In this document: one piece after another, positions 33,808-42,202 of the stretch | Layout of the letters: each line of letters starts with the position of its first letter | Numbering within the stretch: the first letter of the stretch is position 1 | Assembly (NCBI GenBank): GCA_020636105.1 | Contig: JACJYL010000001.1 | Span: 3,596,001-3,660,000 of the forward strand | DNA from: Lewinellaceae bacterium | Lineage (GTDB): Bacteria > Bacteroidota > Bacteroidia > Chitinophagales > Saprospiraceae | Direction of reading: 5' to 3' | DNA: 64,000 nt | The notes under the pieces: generated by a model | The model's database searches: none | What the model was told of the DNA's origin: nothing | What the model saw: the letters and a program-made list of their open reading frames with translations, nothing else | Made by a program: the position numbers and the translations under genes

Positions 33808-35154
33808 TCATCTGCTGAATAAATTATAACGAAGTCCTACATCAAAGAAAAAGGGGTTCGACTCCAGGTAAATGCCACTCTCCGGATGCTCTAATACGCT
33901 TCCGAAAGTATAATGTAATCTGGCTCCAAGACTTATTTTCGTGTCCACAGCAAAGTACCAGGCACCAAACGCATCCCAATGTTTAGGGTTAAAACCGGCA
34001 GTGTCGATCCATCCGCGTTCGAGTATTTGAACTCCCTGTCCGGCGGGGAATGATTCTCCGCTGCCCTGCCGGTTTAAGGTTCCTTTCAGGCCGAGCAAAT
34101 AACTAAAATTCACCCCGGCAGAAACGGTGTGACGGTTTCTTGAAAAGGTAACGGCCACCGGAATTTCAAGCGTATGAATTTGTTCCGGCAAGGCGAAAAA
34201 TTGCTCGATACTCCTGCTGAAAGCGTAGGTAATTTGTTCCGTCGTGGCTGATTTTGAAAAAGTACCTTGTCGCAAACGGTAATAAATCCCCGCCTCAAAG
34301 CCCCATGCCTTTTTTAAAAAGCCTGCATAATTCACCCCGGCAGTATAACCGATTACATTTTTCCCTCCGGCACTGACATAAGGATATAAAGTAGTAGCGG
34401 CAAAAATATTGAGCTGATTTTTAAAAAGCGGTAAAGGATCCGGAATGGCAATATCTCCCTCGACAGCCCGGTTTTTGGTCTGAACCAAAAAATCCAATAT
34501 CGGCAATTTCAGGATCAAAGTTGAACCAAAATCTTCCTTTTTAAAAACCATTTCATCAACCATTATTTGATCTTTCACCGGGGGTTGATCCTCTTTTGCT
34601 TCATGGTCATTGGTAAACAAAGTTTCCTTATTTAACGCGGGCGCTATCGGCGTATTGGAAACCTTTGCCGGTAATGTTGCTCCATTCGAGGCTAAAGGAT
34701 TCTTCTTTTTATCCAGATTTGGGGTCAACTCCTGCTGATCTGTCTTGTTATTCGGCTCTTTGGATAACGTCGGGTTTTGCTTTTGATCTCTCTTCGCAGG
34801 TAGAACCTGAACTGTGGAAGGTGTTTTTTTACCTAAGTCATTTATTTCATTACTCTTGGTAGCGGGCAGCCGCTGTGGACCTGATGATTTCAATGTTTCA
34901 CGACGGTCTGTTTGTTCTGCTACAGCCTGATTGTTTTCAATTGAAAAACCCGTCGAATCCAGGCCTGTTTGCCAAAAAGCAAAGACCAGGCCGAGTAGCA
35001 GTATCTGTCCTGAGAGCAGACAAAACCAGAAAATCTTCCTGCGTTTCCTGCCCTGAGTTTCGAGCATTGCTGCTGCCTGATGCCAGTGAGCCTCGTCAAA
35101 TTCAAACTGACGCTGCTCCATTTTCCCTTTTATAAAATCATCGAGCTTATTCAT
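33808..35154 (-). CDS. Inner-membrane-anchored protein with C-terminal outer-membrane-barrel-like region (sigma-linked)
   Basis: A 448-residue protein starting with a short cytoplasmic segment containing DDFIKGKMEQ and a conserved Trp24, then one membrane helix (about 41-61). A long polar linker rich in Lys, Gln, Pro and Asn follows (about 65-215). The last ~230 residues are beta-rich with alternating aromatics and end in NPFFFDVGLRYNLFSR, like PorT-type barrels. It starts three bases after the ECF sigma gene stop. The cytoplasmic head could be an anti-sigma-like contact. Residue pattern and gene order match the 53.6-kb gene closely. Confidence 0.75.
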   Translation of the reverse strand: MNKLDDFIKGKMEQRQFEFDEAHWHQAAAMLETQGRKRRKIFWFCLLSGQILLLGLVFAFWQTGLDSTGFSIENNQAVAEQTDRRETLKSSGPQRLPATKSNEINDLGKKTPSTVQVLPAKRDQKQNPTLSKEPNNKTDQQELTPNLDKKKNPLASNGATLPAKVSNTPIAPALNKETLFTNDHEAKEDQPPVKDQIMVDEMVFKKEDFGSTLILKLPILDFLVQTKNRAVEGDIAIPDPLPLFKNQLNIFAATTLYPYVSAGGKNVIGYTAGVNYAGFLKKAWGFEAGIYYRLRQGTFSKSATTEQITYAFSRSIEQFFALPEQIHTLEIPVAVTFSRNRHTVSAGVNFSYLLGLKGTLNRQGSGESFPAGQGVQILERGWIDTAGFNPKHWDAFGAWYFAVDTKISLGARLHYTFGSVLEHPESGIYLESNPFFFDVGLRYNLFSR

Positions 35155-35157
35155 CTT

Positions 35158-35721
35158 TTATACTGCTTTTGATTTTTTCATTTCTTTGCTCAATTGCTCC
35201 TGTATCATTTTCCGGGCCCCCGAAAGGTACCATTTTGAGGTGCCTTCCGACATCCCCAGCTGATCCGCTATTTCCTTGTGTGAATACCCATCGATCGCGA
35301 AAAGATTAAACACCTGGCAGGAAATTTCAGGTAATTCGTTGATTATGCACTCAATATGATTGGCATCAAAATACTTTTCAGCTTCGTTGTAATCCACCGT
35401 ATTTCCGTCGGTCATCAAACGATCTGCTTCGGCATAAATGACTTGCTCCCTTTCCTTTTTATTTTTACGAAAATCATCGATCAGGATATTGATCATAATG
35501 CGCTTTGTCCAGGCGATAAATGGCACTGAGGGGGAATACTTTTTAAGATTATTCAACATCCTTAAAAAACCGGTATTCAGCATAGCCGCCACTTCATCCT
35601 CGTTTTTTCGGTACCTCCGGCAAACCCCCATAAGCGTGGGATAACACAATTTGTACAATTCAAATTGTGCCCTTCGATCCCCTTGGATGCATGCTTTTAA
35701 TAATCGAGGTTCCGGGTTCAT
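35158..35721 (-). CDS. ECF-type RNA polymerase sigma factor
   Basis: A 187-residue sigma-70 family protein with only regions 2 and 4. Region 2 includes RRAQFELYKLCYPTLMGVCRRYRKNEDEVAAM and SVPFIAWTKRIMINILIDDF in part; region 4 is the helix-turn-helix GYSHKEIADQLGMSEGTSKW. It directs RNA polymerase to a small regulon, probably including its own operon. It heads a run with the barrel-like and PKD genes. The ATG start is clear. Confidence 0.93.
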   Translation of the reverse strand: MNPEPRLLKACIQGDRRAQFELYKLCYPTLMGVCRRYRKNEDEVAAMLNTGFLRMLNNLKKYSPSVPFIAWTKRIMINILIDDFRKNKKEREQVIYAEADRLMTDGNTVDYNEAEKYFDANHIECIINELPEISCQVFNLFAIDGYSHKEIADQLGMSEGTSKWYLSGARKMIQEQLSKEMKKSKAV

Positions 35722-35776
35722 TAAATGGATTAACTATAACCTTTATTGCAACATTTTGGGGTCAAGTCAATGATCA

Positions 35777-35831
35777 GAAATAAGGAGAGTAGCCCTTTGG
35801 AAATATTCCCCGGGGCCACTCTCTTTATTTC
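35777..35831 (-). terminator. Long hairpin after the SprB-repeat gene
   Basis: GAAATAAGGAGAGT (35777-35790) pairs with ACTCTCTTTATTTC (35818-35831) apart from one G-T pair, and the inner GCCC/GGGC extends the stem. It lies between the T9SS gene stop and the sigma gene. Confidence 0.6.
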
Positions 35832-35851
35832 ATTTTTTGTTTAATTATTTG

Positions 35852-37939
35852 TTACTCTTTCACAAACTGACGGGCAACGATGCCATCAGTGGTTTGTACT
35901 TTCAGAATATATACGCCTGCAGTAAGTTGGGATAAATTCATGCTCATCCCCTCAAATGGTTGATTCATCACTACCTGTCCCGTTAAATTTACAATCTGGT
36001 AGCCAATAATCTTGCCTGAAGACAGATTCATTTCCACATTCAGCATATTTTTAACAGGATTTGGATAAAGAGCGACCATTTCATCCACCAATAATAATTC
36101 GCGGGTAGCGGTAGTGACACTGGTTCCGGTTACGGTAAAGACGATATTGTTCACTGTTTCATTATCCGGGCTTAAGGTAACGGTATATTCACCACGTTCC
36201 ACTCCGGGAATTTCAACATAAACGGTATAAGTCCCGTAAGGAAGATTTCCAAAATTGAAGCTGCCGTCCCCCCCTGTAAAAGCATAACCAATGGGTTGGT
36301 CGCTGCTGTTATGCAAAAGGATCTCCACACCTTCCAGCGGGCTGTTGTTTCTTTCATCGAAATCATCATGTCCTCCCCAGAATCCGTCTTCGTCGAAAAC
36401 GTTTCCTCCAATCACTCCCGGGCCATCGGCATCGTCATCCACAGGGATCATCATAATGCTATGAAGATAATTTTGACCTGGCAGGGTAATGACATCTGCC
36501 TCATCCCAGAATTCAGCACTGAAATGATAAGTCGGCAGGTAATCCGCAGCAGCTGGAGTATTGGCATCCAGTACGGCTTGTACAACGTAATTGCCGGGAG
36601 TCAGGTTTTCAAAATCAAAATAAGCTCCTGCGTTGGTCGCCGCGAACGTTGTGGACCCCACCAGGTTCGCCCCGTCTCCTTCCAGTACATACAGGTTGGC
36701 CGTTCCGCTCAGGTTCTCAACGATCAGACTATCCTGAAGGAAAACATACCCGGAAATCCCCGGCAGTGTATTGTCGAAGCAAGCCGTAGAGGTGCAACCG
36801 GTAGCATCGGCAACCGTTACACAATAAACAATATTTTCATTCATCGCAATGCTCTGCGTTGTTTCATTAGTACTCCAAACAAAAGAGAATGGCGCCGTTC
36901 CGTAGGGAGTAGCCAGGAGCCACGTGCCTCCCTGAACCAAATCCATGGTTACATAACATAAGGTATCATTGCCTCCGCCAAGCTGGTAATAGGCACAATC
37001 GGTAGAAACGCAACCATTGGCATCGGTTACCGTTACACAAAAATTGCCACTGGACATCGGAACAATGCTTTGGGTGGTTTCCCCCGTATTCCATAAATAG
37101 GCATAAGGTGCCGTGCCGTAAGGCTCTGCCAAAACGCTGGCATTGCCTGCGTAAACATAAACCGAACAGGAGTTGTTGGTCAGGTCAATACAGGCCGTAG
37201 ATTCACAGCCGGAAGCATCCGTAACCGTCACACAATAAGCGGCGAAGGCATTAATCGTAATGCTTTCTGTTTGCGCACCGGTACTCCATGCATAGGTATA
37301 AGGAGATTCTCCATTGCCCACAGCGGTGAGCATCAGACCGGGTGTGTTGATACTGTCCATCAGGATGTAAGCATAACAAAGGGTATCATTATTCCCATTG
37401 CCTTCAAAGTAATAACAAGTTGAGCTGGAGCAACCACTGGCATCGGTTAAAGTCACGCAATAATTACCGGCCTGCTGGACCGAAATGGAAGATGTTGAGG
37501 CTCCGGTGTTCCAGGCATAAGAGAATGGAGCGACACCGCTTCCTGAAGCAACCAGGTTCCCGGTGTTGGTCTCTTCAATCTCTACGGAGCAATCCACATT
37601 ACAGTATAAAAATGTCACGGTAACCGATCCTGCCGGAGACCAATAAGCCATTTGCCCCTGGTAACTGTTGTCGCAGTCAAAAATGCCGATAAACATGGCA
37701 CCTTGCGTCATATCTTGCGGCACCTCGACACTGTCGGAAAAATAGCCGTCCGCATCGGTCAATACGTCATTGAAATAGACAAAGTTGGTATCGGTCGAAT
37801 CAATAGTGATATACACGGTAACATTTTCCACGCCATCGCCGTTGGTATCTAAAACAAATCCGTTGACGTTAACGGTAATCTGGCTGAAAGCCATTACTGC
37901 AAAGAGCAATAATGCAAATGATAATAGCAATTTCTTCAT
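35852..37939 (-). CDS. T9SS-sorted surface protein with four SprB-like repeats
   Basis: A 695-residue protein with signal peptide (residues 1-20, ending MAFSQ). After a short beta domain there are four tandem repeats of about 65-75 residues, each with a PF/PY-x-Y/F-x-W-x-T motif (for example APFSYAWNTGAST) and the ending CVTVTDASGCxSTxC. These are the hallmarks of SprB/PKD-type repeats of adhesins. An SdrD/Cna-B-like unit follows (about 560-620), then a type A sorting domain (LYPNPVKNMLNVEM to QFVKE). It should be exported by the type IX system to the cell surface. The paired cysteines in each repeat suggest disulphides. Confidence 0.9.
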   Translation of the reverse strand: MKKLLLSFALLLFAVMAFSQITVNVNGFVLDTNGDGVENVTVYITIDSTDTNFVYFNDVLTDADGYFSDSVEVPQDMTQGAMFIGIFDCDNSYQGQMAYWSPAGSVTVTFLYCNVDCSVEIEETNTGNLVASGSGVAPFSYAWNTGASTSSISVQQAGNYCVTLTDASGCSSSTCYYFEGNGNNDTLCYAYILMDSINTPGLMLTAVGNGESPYTYAWSTGAQTESITINAFAAYCVTVTDASGCESTACIDLTNNSCSVYVYAGNASVLAEPYGTAPYAYLWNTGETTQSIVPMSSGNFCVTVTDANGCVSTDCAYYQLGGGNDTLCYVTMDLVQGGTWLLATPYGTAPFSFVWSTNETTQSIAMNENIVYCVTVADATGCTSTACFDNTLPGISGYVFLQDSLIVENLSGTANLYVLEGDGANLVGSTTFAATNAGAYFDFENLTPGNYVVQAVLDANTPAAADYLPTYHFSAEFWDEADVITLPGQNYLHSIMMIPVDDDADGPGVIGGNVFDEDGFWGGHDDFDERNNSPLEGVEILLHNSSDQPIGYAFTGGDGSFNFGNLPYGTYTVYVEIPGVERGEYTVTLSPDNETVNNIVFTVTGTSVTTATRELLLVDEMVALYPNPVKNMLNVEMNLSSGKIIGYQIVNLTGQVVMNQPFEGMSMNLSQLTAGVYILKVQTTDGIVARQFVKE

Positions 37940-38057
37940 GATAAAATTTTTCTGATTATTGGTTTGTTTTTTCTTATATCTTAACTCACGTAGAAATAGA
38001 GGGGAAGGTTGGGAAATTTGATATTTTTTTTACCCTGATGTTATTTTCGGTCAATTC

Positions 38058-38078
38058 TTATCAATAACCTATTGATAA
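38058..38078. promoter_or_regulatory. Perfect 9-bp inverted repeat upstream of the SprB-repeat gene
   Basis: TTATCAATA / TATTGATAA with a three-base spacer, in the 200-bp AT-rich gap between trmB and the T9SS gene. It could be an operator for the latter, or the trmB terminator. Nothing else was recognised in the gap. Confidence 0.35.
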
Positions 38079-38139
38079 TCAATGTTAAAATTGAAAGAAT
38101 AAAATTCTATTTTTTAGAAAAGCCTTCTGGTGAAAAAAA

Positions 38140-38829
38140 TCACACCTTAAACCGGATGTATTTAATCGAATCATCTCCGGAGATATGTAAGCCTTCATAA
38201 TAAGTTTTTAACCCCAATTCAGGTATCGGTAGTGGTTTAGAATAGATATCGGCGTCCTGATAGAGTATTTCTGCTCCTTCGTAAGATTCCAGCACCTCCA
38301 GGGTGAATTCATAGAGTTGTGGGGAATCTGTTTTCAAATGGATCACCCCATCTTTTTTGAGTATTTTTTTGTACTGTTCGAGAAAAACGGGGGAGGTGAG
38401 GCGTCGGTTGGATTTGCTCTTGCGCAAAAAAGGATCCGGGAAAGTGATCCAGATCTCTTCCACTTCTTCGGGACCAAAGAAGTGAGCGATTTGTTCAATA
38501 CGTGTGCGCAGGAAGGCTGCATTGTTCAGATTTTCCTCCAGGGCAATTCCTGCTCCTTTCCAGATGCGCGCGCCTTTGACATCGACTCCGATAAAATTTT
38601 TATCCGGCATCATGCGGGCCATACCGAGCGTATATTCCCCCCGGCCGCAAGCGAGTTCCAACACAATGGGATTATGGTTACCAAAGTGTTCTTGTGCCCA
38701 TTTCCCCCTCCTGTCAACAGGCTCGGCATTGAACCCTGTCAACTGGGGATTTTTTGCTTCAAAATTTTCATAAACATTGGGGTACCCCAGCAGTTCCGCA
38801 AATTTTTGAAGTTTGTTCCGCTTGCTCAT
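38140..38829 (-). CDS. trmB: tRNA (guanine-N7-)-methyltransferase
   Basis: A 229-residue SAM-dependent methyltransferase. The SAM loop is VLELACGRGEYTLGMA, followed by FIGVDVKGARIWKGA, then the TrmB signature EIWITFPDPFLRKSKSNRRL. It makes m7G46 in the variable loop of many tRNAs. It is a single gene with its own -7 box. Length and motifs are normal. Confidence 0.95.
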   Translation of the reverse strand: MSKRNKLQKFAELLGYPNVYENFEAKNPQLTGFNAEPVDRRGKWAQEHFGNHNPIVLELACGRGEYTLGMARMMPDKNFIGVDVKGARIWKGAGIALEENLNNAAFLRTRIEQIAHFFGPEEVEEIWITFPDPFLRKSKSNRRLTSPVFLEQYKKILKKDGVIHLKTDSPQLYEFTLEVLESYEGAEILYQDADIYSKPLPIPELGLKTYYEGLHISGDDSIKYIRFKV

Positions 38830-38858
38830 TATTTTGTTGATCTTTCTTTATTGTGGCG

Positions 38859-38866
38859 CAAAAATA
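38859..38866 (-). promoter_or_regulatory. -7 promoter box for trmB
   Basis: TATTTTTG on the minus strand, 30 bp before the ATG, fits TAnnTTTG. No -33 TTG was found. Confidence 0.5.
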
Positions 38867-38993
38867 AAGACATTTACATCAGTATTTCTAATAGCAGGCA
38901 GCAATTAAGGCCAAAATCATTAATTTAGGTACTTTATTTAAAAACACTCAACCGCCCGAGCAATAATTACGTTAAATTTCTAAAGCAGGAGCT

Positions 38994-40508
38994 ATGAATA
39001 AGTTATTGAATTTTGACTGGACCCGGCAGGTTGTAAAGAGAAGACCTCAGAAAACCATATCCAGTCATTGGGAAATATCCCTTTGGAGTATATTTATTAT
39101 GCTCCTCTGCTTCCCCCTTTTGCTGACGAGCCAGCAAATTACTATTTCGGAGGAAATTCCCGTTTTTAATGATGTTTCCTATGAAATAATCGGGGAGTTG
39201 GCGGGACAGACACTGCTCTTCCGGGATCGTACCACACATGTAGAGGTGCAAGGATTCAACAGGCAACTCCACCTGTCATGGGAAAAAGTATTGGAACTGG
39301 ACAAAAGAAATCCCAAAACAATGGGAATAACGGCTTCAAAATTTGATTTCACCTTGTTTTACTATTTTAAAAACAAAGGAAAGACCATTCTCAAAGCACA
39401 TAAATACGACCCTGCCGCCAACCTGCGGGATTCCGTGACCATCAAAGAGCTTTCAGCTTATGCTTTCACACCTGAATTTGAAATCATCCAGTCACAGGAC
39501 AAGAGCAAGGTACTGATCTACTACCTGGAAAGACAGGAAGCATTCCAGATGTTGTGTTTTGATGTGGACAGCATGAAACTGATGTGGGAAAAAAGTTTTT
39601 CTCCTGAAAATTATTACAGGGAACAGCATTTTGCACAAATACTATTGAGCAATGACGGAAAAATGTTCATGGTACGCAGTAAGGACAATTTTTTTTCCAG
39701 GAGAAAGGATCATTATTACTTAGTTTATCATTATGACGGCTCTCAGGAGGAAGTATCAGAAATAAAAATTCCTTTGAAAGATATCCTGACTTATGATGTA
39801 TGGTTTTCTGTGGATGACCTGAACAGACGACTGTTGGGAGGAGGTTTGTATTCCGATAAAAACAGGGAAAAAGCCATTGGTTATTTTTACCTTAATCTCG
39901 ATCCTGAGACCCCTGAAAACTATCTGGTCCATTACGAGCCCTTTGACAATGAATTCATGGCCCGCTTTATGGACAAAAAACCCAAAAAGAATGTGGGTAT
40001 AACCGAGGCGGAACTCAGAGAGAGTGTAATCAGAAGAGACGGAGGAATCCTTATGTTCGTGGAAAAAGTCAAAGAGTTTACACGTACCTCCTCAAATTAT
40101 CCCAGGGCCAGCAGGATTCCTGATGGGGATTTTCGACAACCCAGCCGGGATATGTATTATGACAACATAATGGTCCTGTCGATCCACCCCTCAGGAAAGC
40201 TCCATTGGAAAACCATTTTGTACAAAAAACAGTATTCCCAAAATGATCAGGGTGCCTATTCTTCCTACTTTTCTTTTAAAACGGCAGAAAATATTAAATT
40301 GCTGTTTAATGACGAGATCAAACAGGAAAATACCATCAGTGAATACATTATAGACGGGTTGGGCCATGCTGACCGGAACAGTGTTATGAATACGGAAAAT
40401 CTGGAATTGCGCCTTCGCTTCCGGGAGGGCCTGCAACTAGACAGCAAGCGCTTCCTCGTTCCCAGTGAACGCCGAAGCCGGCTTAAGCTGGTTCGTTTTG
40501 AATATTAG
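38994..40508 (+). CDS. Exported protein of unknown function
   Basis: A 504-residue protein. The N-terminal ~30 residues are polar and are followed by a hydrophobic stretch (about 30-45, IFIMLLCFPLLLTSQQ), so either a late start or an unusually long signal region is present. The rest is beta-rich with repeated blocks resembling propeller strands (SKVLIYYLERQEAFQM, GGLYSDKNREKAIGYF), but no named family could be assigned. It precedes dtd in the same direction with a 26-bp gap. A WD40-like or other propeller fold is a guess. Confidence 0.75.
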   Translation: MNKLLNFDWTRQVVKRRPQKTISSHWEISLWSIFIMLLCFPLLLTSQQITISEEIPVFNDVSYEIIGELAGQTLLFRDRTTHVEVQGFNRQLHLSWEKVLELDKRNPKTMGITASKFDFTLFYYFKNKGKTILKAHKYDPAANLRDSVTIKELSAYAFTPEFEIIQSQDKSKVLIYYLERQEAFQMLCFDVDSMKLMWEKSFSPENYYREQHFAQILLSNDGKMFMVRSKDNFFSRRKDHYYLVYHYDGSQEEVSEIKIPLKDILTYDVWFSVDDLNRRLLGGGLYSDKNREKAIGYFYLNLDPETPENYLVHYEPFDNEFMARFMDKKPKKNVGITEAELRESVIRRDGGILMFVEKVKEFTRTSSNYPRASRIPDGDFRQPSRDMYYDNIMVLSIHPSGKLHWKTILYKKQYSQNDQGAYSSYFSFKTAENIKLLFNDEIKQENTISEYIIDGLGHADRNSVMNTENLELRLRFREGLQLDSKRFLVPSERRSRLKLVRFEY

Positions 40509-40534
40509 ATACTTATTTCATAAAGTTTATCAAC

Positions 40535-40987
40535 ATGCGGGTAGTGATACAAAGAGTCAGCGAAGCCTCGGTGACTATCGAAGGGGAAATAAATGCCAAC
40601 ATCGAAAAAGGGTTGTTGGTCTTACTGGGAATTGAGGATACAGATACACAAGAAGATATCGAATGGCTGTGCAAAAAGATCAGCAACCTCCGGGTCTTTG
40701 ATGATCCAAACGGGGTAATGAATCTTTCGATATTGGACATTGAGGGGGACATTATCGTCGTCAGCCAGTTCACTTTGCATGCCAGCACGAAAAAGGGCAA
40801 CCGGCCGTCCTACATCCGGGCAGCCAAACCTGATTTTGCCATCCCGATGTACGAAAATTTCGTACAACAGCTTTCTGCCTCCACTGGAAAAACCATCCAA
40901 ACAGGAGTATTTGGCGCCGACATGAAAGTTCGCCTGTTAAACGACGGCCCTGTAACGATCATCATCGATTCAAAGATCAAAGAATAA
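40535..40987 (+). CDS. dtd: D-aminoacyl-tRNA deacylase
   Basis: A 150-residue protein starting MRVVIQRVSEASVT, with the DTD catalytic motif SQFTLHAS and the Gly-cisPro-containing NDGPVTI near the C-terminus. It removes wrongly attached D-amino acids (and Gly) from tRNA, protecting translation. The MazG-like gene begins eight bases after its stop, so the two are likely co-transcribed as a housekeeping pair. Confidence 0.96.
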   Translation: MRVVIQRVSEASVTIEGEINANIEKGLLVLLGIEDTDTQEDIEWLCKKISNLRVFDDPNGVMNLSILDIEGDIIVVSQFTLHASTKKGNRPSYIRAAKPDFAIPMYENFVQQLSASTGKTIQTGVFGADMKVRLLNDGPVTIIIDSKIKE

Positions 40988-40995
40988 TCAAACAC

Positions 40996-41334
40996 ATGAC
41001 GATAAAAGAAGCACAGGATACCGTTGATCACTGGATAAAAACAATAGGGGTCCGGTATTACAACGAATTGACCAATATGGCCATTCTGACAGAAGAAGTG
41101 GGAGAGGTGGCCCGATTGATGTCCCGCCTTTATGGAGAGCAATCGTTCAAAACAGCAGAAATGGAGGTTAACGCCAAAGATCACCTGGGAGAAGAGATGG
41201 CAGATGTACTTTTTGTGTTGATATGCCTCGCCAATCAAACAGGTATTGACCTCACAGATGCCCTGCGCAAGAGCCTGGAAAAAAAAACCAGTCGTGATGC
41301 AGATCGGCATGCGAACAATAAAAAGTTACAGTAA
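40996..41334 (+). CDS. MazG-like nucleotide pyrophosphohydrolase
   Basis: A 112-residue all-alpha protein with the MazG metal-binding signature: EEVGEVARLMSR followed by HLGEEMADVLFVLICLAN, supplying the acidic residues that bind magnesium. Such short MazG proteins hydrolyse (d)NTPs to monophosphates to keep pools clean. It is translationally close to dtd and convergent with the Nudix regulator. Confidence 0.9.
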   Translation: MTIKEAQDTVDHWIKTIGVRYYNELTNMAILTEEVGEVARLMSRLYGEQSFKTAEMEVNAKDHLGEEMADVLFVLICLANQTGIDLTDALRKSLEKKTSRDADRHANNKKLQ

Positions 41335-41336
41335 TT

Positions 41337-42080
41337 TTAAAGATCGAAGATCAACCCTTTATCCTTTAATTGCTGGTAGCGTTCCTCGTCAAAGCAATAC
41401 AATTTCGCCGGGCGGTGAGCCACGTTCTGCTGGGTTTGATTGATATCCTTGAGCAATTTCATATTCAGGATTTTCTTCCGGAAATTGCGCTTATCCAGTT
41501 CAACCCCAAGTATTCGTTCGTACAAATTCTGCAGTTGTGAAAGGGTAAATTTTTCAGGCAGCAGGTTAAATCCTACAGGCTCTTCCCGAACGTGTTTGCG
41601 GAGACTTTTTAAAGATTCTTCCAGGATTTCATTATGATCAAATGCCAGGTCAGTGATATCGTCAATACTGTGCCAGTGGGCTTCATTATAAATATTTTGC
41701 CATTCTTTTTCCAGGTACCTTGAGGTGGTACTAATTTTATAATCACTGATTTTAACCAAAGAGTAATAAGCGATTGAAATAACCCTGCCCAACGGATGGC
41801 GATTTATTGTACCGAAGGTTTTGACCTGATCCAGGTACACATTTTCAAGGCCCGTCCTGTATTGCAAAATTCTGTCTGCCGCCTCATTGAGGCCTTCATC
41901 AATGTGTACCATATCCCCAATTAATGACCAAAGGCCAACATAAGGTTCCATGTTACACCTCATCAACAAGACTTTCAATTCATTTTCATCAAAGCCAAAA
42001 ATCACGCAATCCACGGATATGGCTGCTTTGAAATAAGAATCGATAATTTTTAGATCAACATTAATATTCCCTGTGCTCAC
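41337..42080 (-). CDS. Nudix-like transcriptional regulator (NrtR/AraR type), catalytic residues lost
   Basis: About 247 residues from the GTG at 42080. The N-terminal half has a Nudix fold, but the box reads HIDEGLNEAADRILQYRTGL, where the REUxEE glutamates are replaced, so hydrolysis is unlikely. The C-terminal half (about 170-247) is a winged-helix-like domain (LPEKFTLSQLQNLYERILG). Proteins of this build in Bacteroidota sense sugar or NAD-linked ligands and repress catabolic genes. An upstream ATG at 42143 falls in the loop of a terminator hairpin and is rejected. The ligand is unknown. Confidence 0.82.
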   Translation of the reverse strand: MSTGNINVDLKIIDSYFKAAISVDCVIFGFDENELKVLLMRCNMEPYVGLWSLIGDMVHIDEGLNEAADRILQYRTGLENVYLDQVKTFGTINRHPLGRVISIAYYSLVKISDYKISTTSRYLEKEWQNIYNEAHWHSIDDITDLAFDHNEILEESLKSLRKHVREEPVGFNLLPEKFTLSQLQNLYERILGVELDKRNFRKKILNMKLLKDINQTQQNVAHRPAKLYCFDEERYQQLKDKGLIFDL

Positions 42081-42121
42081 CGAATTATTAGTTGGTTTGA
42101 ATGTAGGGTAAAGGTATAAAA

Positions 42122-42167
42122 AAAATGCTGCTATTGAGGGCATTCATTCCCTAAATAGCAGCATTTT
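42122..42167 (-). terminator. Strong intrinsic terminator after the DUF4097-type gene
   Basis: On the minus strand AAAATGCTGCTATTTAGGG pairs with the complementary arm (19 bp, one mismatch, 8-nt loop) and is followed by eight T. It ends the transcript of the gene at 42203-43330 and overlaps the falsely long start of the Nudix gene. Confidence 0.85.
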
Positions 42168-42202
42168 AAAGTCAAAAAGAACAACTTAGTGTAAAAACTA
42201 CT

